A DNA stretch of 48,177 nt from Sulfuritalea sp. (GTDB taxonomy: Bacteria > Pseudomonadota > Gammaproteobacteria > Burkholderiales > Rhodocyclaceae), in NCBI GenBank assembly GCA_030696505.1, contig JAUYSD010000056.1:1-48177 (forward strand). Reading direction: 5' to 3'. Under the pieces are notes generated by a model. It searched no databases, was not told the origin of the DNA, and saw only the letters and a list, made by a program, of their open reading frames with translations. This document shows positions 43,677 through 48,177 of the stretch, piece after piece (the stretch's first letter is position 1; the number at the start of each line of letters is the position of its first letter). Position numbers and translations under genes: made by a program.

Positions 43677-44563
43677 CCGACGCGCCGCGTGTTGAGCCAG
43701 ATCCCGGCGAAGATCAGGCCGATGCCGGCAGCGTGATAAGGCGCCGGCGTCTCGCCGAGAAATATCATCGACAGCACGATGCCGAAGGCCGGCACCAGAT
43801 GCATGAACAGCCCGGCACGCGCGGCGCCGACTTCGGCGACGCCGCGATTCCACAGGATGTAGCCGAGAAAGGCCGGGAACACCCCCGTATAGACGATGCC
43901 GGCAATCGCGCCCGGCGTGGCTATGACTTGGCGGCCCTGGGCCATTTCCCAGAGATAGAAGGGCAACAGGAAAATCAGGCCGGTGACGCTGATCGCGGTG
44001 AGAAAGGACAGCGGGTGCACCGGGGGCCGGCGCGACAGCAGCAGGGTATAGGCCGACCAGGCCAGCACCGAGGCGAGAATCCAGAGGTCGCCGACGTTCA
44101 GCCTGAGTTGCTGCAGGCGCTGCAGTTCGCCGTGAGCGACGATGGCGAGCACGCCGACGAAGGAAACCAGGATGCCGGCCAGCTCGCGGCCGTGCAGGCG
44201 CTTGCCGGTCAGCAACCAGGAGATCAGCACGATCATGATGGGAATGAAGGAATTCAGCAGCGTGCCGTTGATCGCGGTGGTGTATTGCAGGCCGCCGTAG
44301 ACCAGCACGTTGTAGCCGCCGGTGCCGAGTGCGCCGAAGAACAGCAGCCAGGGCCAGGCGGCGCACAGTTGCGGCCAGTCGCGCCGCACCTGGGGCAGGG
44401 ACAGCGGCAGCAGGCACAGCAGGGCCACCGCCCAGCGCCAGAAGGACAGGGCGACCGGCGGCAGCTCGCCGCGAAAGGCGCGGCTGACGATCCAGTTGCC
44501 GGCCCAGAACAGGTTGGCCAGGGTCAGCAGCAGGTAGGGAGAGAGTTGCGGCGGTTTCTTCAT
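43673..44563 (-). CDS. EamA/DMT-family transporter
   Basis: LANLFWAGNWIVSRAFRGELPPVALSFWRW and about 10 hydrophobic segments. Confidence 0.92.
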   Translation of the reverse strand: MKKPPQLSPYLLLTLANLFWAGNWIVSRAFRGELPPVALSFWRWAVALLCLLPLSLPQVRRDWPQLCAAWPWLLFFGALGTGGYNVLVYGGLQYTTAINGTLLNSFIPIMIVLISWLLTGKRLHGRELAGILVSFVGVLAIVAHGELQRLQQLRLNVGDLWILASVLAWSAYTLLLSRRPPVHPLSFLTAISVTGLIFLLPFYLWEMAQGRQVIATPGAIAGIVYTGVFPAFLGYILWNRGVAEVGAARAGLFMHLVPAFGIVLSMIFLGETPAPYHAAGIGLIFAGIWLNTRRVG

Positions 44564-44601
44564 CGAGGTGGGGATTATGCACGGCGTGGGATAATTGCTT
44601 C

Positions 44602-46818
44602 ATGGTCTCCGTAGTGCATTCACTGCAGCCGTCGAGCGGCGAAGCCGAAACGCTGTCCCGTCTCTGTGTCGGCCTTCCCGCCGCGGCCGCGGTGCGCGCC
44701 GCCGAGGCGCTGGCGCTGGCGCGCGACGCTTATGGCGACAAGGAGCTGGGGACCGGCGAGGCCATCCTGCAGCACGCCTTGGGCATGGCCCTGATCGTGG
44801 CCTCGCTCGATCTCGATGCCGATGCGCGCATCGCCGCCCTGTTGTTCGCCGCCAACGATCATGTGACGGATTGCGACGAGCGCCTGAAAGTTGGCTTTGG
44901 CGACACGGTGGCCGGCCTGGTGGCGGGGCTGCATCGGCTGGGCAGCCTGCGTCCGCTGACGCGTGCAGCGGCCGGCGGCGGCCCGGCAGGCGAGGGCGCG
45001 GCCGAGCCGCGGGTGGACGTCAAGGCCCAGGCCGAGATCCTGCGCAAGATGCTGCTGGCCATGGTCGATGACATTCGCGTGGTCATGCTGCGGCTGGCGA
45101 GCCGGGTGCAGACGCTGCGCTTCCTCAACGCGCGGCCCGGCCCGCTGCGCGACGAAATGGCCAGGGAAAGCCAGCTGATCTACGCGCCGCTGGCCAACCG
45201 GCTCGGCATCTGGCATGTCAAGTGGGAACTCGAAGACCTGGCCTTTCGCTATCTGGAGCCCGAGACCTACAAGCGTATCGCCCGAATGCTCGATGAAAAG
45301 CGCACCGAGCGCGAAGGCTTCATCGACCAGGCCGTGGCGCGCCTGCAGGCGGAGCTGGCGGCTTCCGGCGTGCGCGCCGAGATCTACGGTCGGCCCAAGC
45401 ACATCTACAGCATCTGGAACAAGATGCGCGGCAAGGACATCGACTTCTCCGAAGTCTATGACGTGCGCGCGGTGCGCATCATCGTCGATGAGGTCAAGGA
45501 CTGCTACACCGCGCTGGGCATCGTGCATCATCTGTGGCAGCCGATTCACGGCGAGTTCGACGACTACATTTCGCATCCCAAGGGCAATTTCTATCGCTCG
45601 CTGCACACGGCGGTGGAGGTCGAGGACGGCCGTTCGCTGGAAGTGCAGATCCGCACCCGCGAGATGCACGAGCATGCCGAGCTGGGCGTCGCCGCCCACT
45701 GGCGCTACAAGGAATCCGGCAAGTCGGTGAAGGCCGGCGGCGCCTACGAGGACAAGATTTCCTGGCTGCGGCAGTTGCTGTCCTGGCGCGACGAAATCGC
45801 CGATTCGGCGGAGTGGGTGCAGCAGTTCAAGCGCGCGGCGCTGGACGACACGATCTATGTGCTGACACCCCAGGACAAGGTCATCGACCTGCCGCGCGGC
45901 GCCACGGCGCTGGATTTTGCCTATCGGCTGCATACCGATCTCGGCCATCGCTGCCGCGGCGCGAAGATCGACGGCCACATGGTGCCGCTCAACACCGCGC
46001 TGGCCAACGGCCAGCGCGTGGAAATCGTCACGGTCAAGAGCGGCGGGCCGTCACGCGACTGGCTCAATCCGGCGCAGGCTTACCTGGCCACGTCGCGCGC
46101 GCGGTCCAAGGTCAAGCAGTGGTTTGCGGCGCAGGACGAAGCCGAACTGCTGGCGCAGGGCCGCAGCCTGGTGACGCGGGAACTGCAGCGCGAGGGACAG
46201 ACCCAGTCCAATCTCGACGAACTGGCGGTCAAGCTCGGACTGAAAAGCGCCGAGGCACTGTTCCTTGCCGCGGCGCGCGGCGAGATCGGCATGCGGGCGA
46301 TCGATACGGCCTTGCGCGGCGGCGCCGAGCCCTTGCCGCCCGAGCCGGAAATCCAGACCAAAAAGAGCCGCGCCGGCGACAGCCGGATCCTGGTGGTCGG
46401 CGTGGACAAGCTGCTGACCCAGGTCGGCACCTGCTGCAAGCCGATGCCGCCGGATGCGATCGTCGGCTTCGTTACGCGCGGCAAGGGCATCTCGATCCAC
46501 CGTGTCGAATGCATCAACTTCCGCAACATGGCGGCACGCAATCCGGAGCGCGTCATCGGCGCGGAGTGGGGCGAGCAGTCCGGCGCGGTCTATCCGGTCG
46601 ATCTGGTGGTGGATGCGGGGGACAGGCAAGGACTGCTGCGCGACATTTCCGACGTGCTGTCGCGCGAGAAAATCAATGTGACGGCGGTCAGGACGCAATC
46701 CCGGGGAGGTATTGCCCATATGAGCTTTGTGGTTGAATTATCAGAGAAAGGCATTCTCCAGAGAGTGTTATCCTTGCTGCACGAGGTGCCAGGTGTCATT
46801 CGCGCCGAACGACGCTGA
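44602..46818 (+). CDS. relA: RelA-type (p)ppGpp synthetase
   Basis: GRPKHIYSIWNKMRGKDIDFSEVYDVRAVRIIVD, QIRTREMHEHAELGVAAHWRYKE, TGS and ACT domains; the N-terminal HD motif is lost (LLFAANDHV). Confidence 0.92.
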   Translation: MVSVVHSLQPSSGEAETLSRLCVGLPAAAAVRAAEALALARDAYGDKELGTGEAILQHALGMALIVASLDLDADARIAALLFAANDHVTDCDERLKVGFGDTVAGLVAGLHRLGSLRPLTRAAAGGGPAGEGAAEPRVDVKAQAEILRKMLLAMVDDIRVVMLRLASRVQTLRFLNARPGPLRDEMARESQLIYAPLANRLGIWHVKWELEDLAFRYLEPETYKRIARMLDEKRTEREGFIDQAVARLQAELAASGVRAEIYGRPKHIYSIWNKMRGKDIDFSEVYDVRAVRIIVDEVKDCYTALGIVHHLWQPIHGEFDDYISHPKGNFYRSLHTAVEVEDGRSLEVQIRTREMHEHAELGVAAHWRYKESGKSVKAGGAYEDKISWLRQLLSWRDEIADSAEWVQQFKRAALDDTIYVLTPQDKVIDLPRGATALDFAYRLHTDLGHRCRGAKIDGHMVPLNTALANGQRVEIVTVKSGGPSRDWLNPAQAYLATSRARSKVKQWFAAQDEAELLAQGRSLVTRELQREGQTQSNLDELAVKLGLKSAEALFLAAARGEIGMRAIDTALRGGAEPLPPEPEIQTKKSRAGDSRILVVGVDKLLTQVGTCCKPMPPDAIVGFVTRGKGISIHRVECINFRNMAARNPERVIGAEWGEQSGAVYPVDLVVDAGDRQGLLRDISDVLSREKINVTAVRTQSRGGIAHMSFVVELSEKGILQRVLSLLHEVPGVIRAERR

Positions 46819-46913
46819 GAAATCGCCAGCACGCGCCGGGTGTCTGTGATCTTGGAGAGGGTCGGAATCTGAATTCGAGCACGTCCGCCAACGCAAGGCC
46901 GCATCGCTGGGCA

Positions 46914-48020
46914 GTGGCCAGCGGTTACCGGGTACGCATTGCCGCTTTTGTCCTGATCGGCGCGCCGATTGGTCTGCAGCTGTATTCGCAAGGCCATGGC
47001 GCGGTGCTCTGGGCCTTGTTCGTCTTGCAGTTCCTGGCCTATCCGCATGCGCTGCACTGGCTGACGCGCAAGTCCTTGGTTCGCGGCTGGATCGAGTTCA
47101 ACAACATGCTGGTCGACTCCGTGTTGTGCGGCGCATGGGCGGCGGGCCTCGGCTTCCCGCTGTGGATCAGCGTGGTCCTGTTCGTCGCCAACCTGCTGAA
47201 CCACACCATAACGCGCGGGATCTCCGGCGTCCTGACCTGCTCCGCGACCTTTGTCGGCGGCGCGCTGGCGTCCACCACGGTGATTGCATTCCATGTGTCC
47301 ACGGATACCGGCGGCCTGGTGACGCTGGCATCGATCATCGGGCTGGCCGTGTATCTGTCGCTGATCGGCGTCGAGTTCTTCGCCTATGTCGACCAGCTGC
47401 ACAAGGTCCAGGACACGCTGGATAGCCAGAAGCAGACGCTCGAAAATGCCAATGCGATGCTGCATGCGCAGATCGGCAAGATCAACGACTTGCAGGAAAA
47501 ACTCCACGACCAGGCCAATCGCGATTCGCTGACCGGTCTCTTCAATCGCCGCTACCTCGAAGGCACGCTCGAGCGCGAACTGGCGCGCTGCAAGCGGGAA
47601 GCCGTGCCGCTGTCGATGCTGATGATCGACATCGACCATTTCAAGAGTGTGAACGACACCCATGGACATCAGGCCGGCGACGAGGTGTTGCGGGTTTTCA
47701 GCCTGCTGCTGCTGGAGAATGCCCGTACCGAGGACATCGTATGCCGCTACGGCGGCGAGGAGTTCCTGCTGGTGTTGCCGAAGATGCCGCTGGACATCGC
47801 CCGCGACCGCGCGGCGCAGTTGCTGAAGCTGTTTCAGCAGCAGGTGGTGTCGTTCGGCGACTTGCGGCTGCAGACCACCATCTCGATGGGGATTGCCGCA
47901 ACGCCGGAGCATGCGGACACGGCAGACGGCCTGATCCGCTGCGCGGACGACGCGCTCTATCAGGCGAAGCGGGCCGGCCGCAATCGGGTGATGGTGTTCG
48001 ACACCATGCCGGCCGACTAG
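46914..48020 (+). CDS. MASE2-like membrane sensor diguanylate cyclase (GGDEF)
   Basis: N-terminal multi-helix region; DSLTGLFNRRYLE, IDIDHFKSVNDTHGHQAGDEVL, RYGGEEFLLVLP; possible GTG start at 46914. Confidence 0.9.
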   Translation: MASGYRVRIAAFVLIGAPIGLQLYSQGHGAVLWALFVLQFLAYPHALHWLTRKSLVRGWIEFNNMLVDSVLCGAWAAGLGFPLWISVVLFVANLLNHTITRGISGVLTCSATFVGGALASTTVIAFHVSTDTGGLVTLASIIGLAVYLSLIGVEFFAYVDQLHKVQDTLDSQKQTLENANAMLHAQIGKINDLQEKLHDQANRDSLTGLFNRRYLEGTLERELARCKREAVPLSMLMIDIDHFKSVNDTHGHQAGDEVLRVFSLLLLENARTEDIVCRYGGEEFLLVLPKMPLDIARDRAAQLLKLFQQQVVSFGDLRLQTTISMGIAATPEHADTADGLIRCADDALYQAKRAGRNRVMVFDTMPAD

Positions 48021-48063
48021 GTTTGGCTGGCCGCTGCGATACCGGCATGCGGCGCAAGCTATC

Positions 48064-48177
48064 CTAGGCGATCCGGCTTGCAAGCCGGCCCAGATGCAGG
48101 CGCGGCAGGGCTGCGCGCAGGCGTTCCGGATGCGCCGAGGCGTGCAGTTGCAGGCGGCCGCCGCCCTGGGCGAGGCG
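48064..48177 (-). CDS. 3' end of an unidentified CDS truncated by the window
   Basis: Open minus frame ...GGGRLQLHASAHPERLRAALPRLHLGRLASRIA* with TAG at 48064-48066; only 38 codons visible. Confidence 0.3.
   Translation of the reverse strand, partial: RLAQGGGRLQLHASAHPERLRAALPRLHLGRLASRIA

Overview
GC-rich (probably betaproteobacterial) chromosome segment. Annotation is by eye from the sequence and ORF track; product names rest on recognised motifs, not on searches. (1) 97-9456 and 17348-27404: two halves of a CoA-ester/beta-oxidation-type catabolic locus. They hold two paralogous pairs of acyl-CoA dehydrogenases, a third larger acyl-CoA dehydrogenase, two AMP-forming acyl-CoA ligases, enoyl-CoA hydratases, MaoC, thioesterases, a ComB-like protein, an MFS transporter, a nitronate monooxygenase and an IclR regulator. 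(2) ~10545-14100: an AT-richer accessory island. It contains two integron-type attC sites (66 bp each) that delimit two gene cassettes with no integrase in the window, an HExxH metallopeptidase-like gene, and a RibD/DHFR-like gene with an in-frame TGA, flanked by palindromic repeats. (3) 14130-17351: pssA, a hydrolase, OsmC, DUF2784 and bacteriohemerythrin. (4) 27736-28015: tRNA-His followed by a tandem hairpin array with a nested palindrome. (5) 28270-37964: a metallo-beta-lactamase/cNMP-binding-like protein, putA, a single-ORF arginase-ornithine aminotransferase fusion, and an ALDH7-like dehydrogenase. (6) 38077-42870: prkA-yeaH-spoVR. (7) 42912-48020: mtfA, an EamA transporter, relA and a MASE2-GGDEF diguanylate cyclase. 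The strongest second-look items are the arginase-OAT fusion, the integrase-less cassette pair with unfamiliar cargo, and a palindromic element inserted in frame in an acyl-CoA dehydrogenase.
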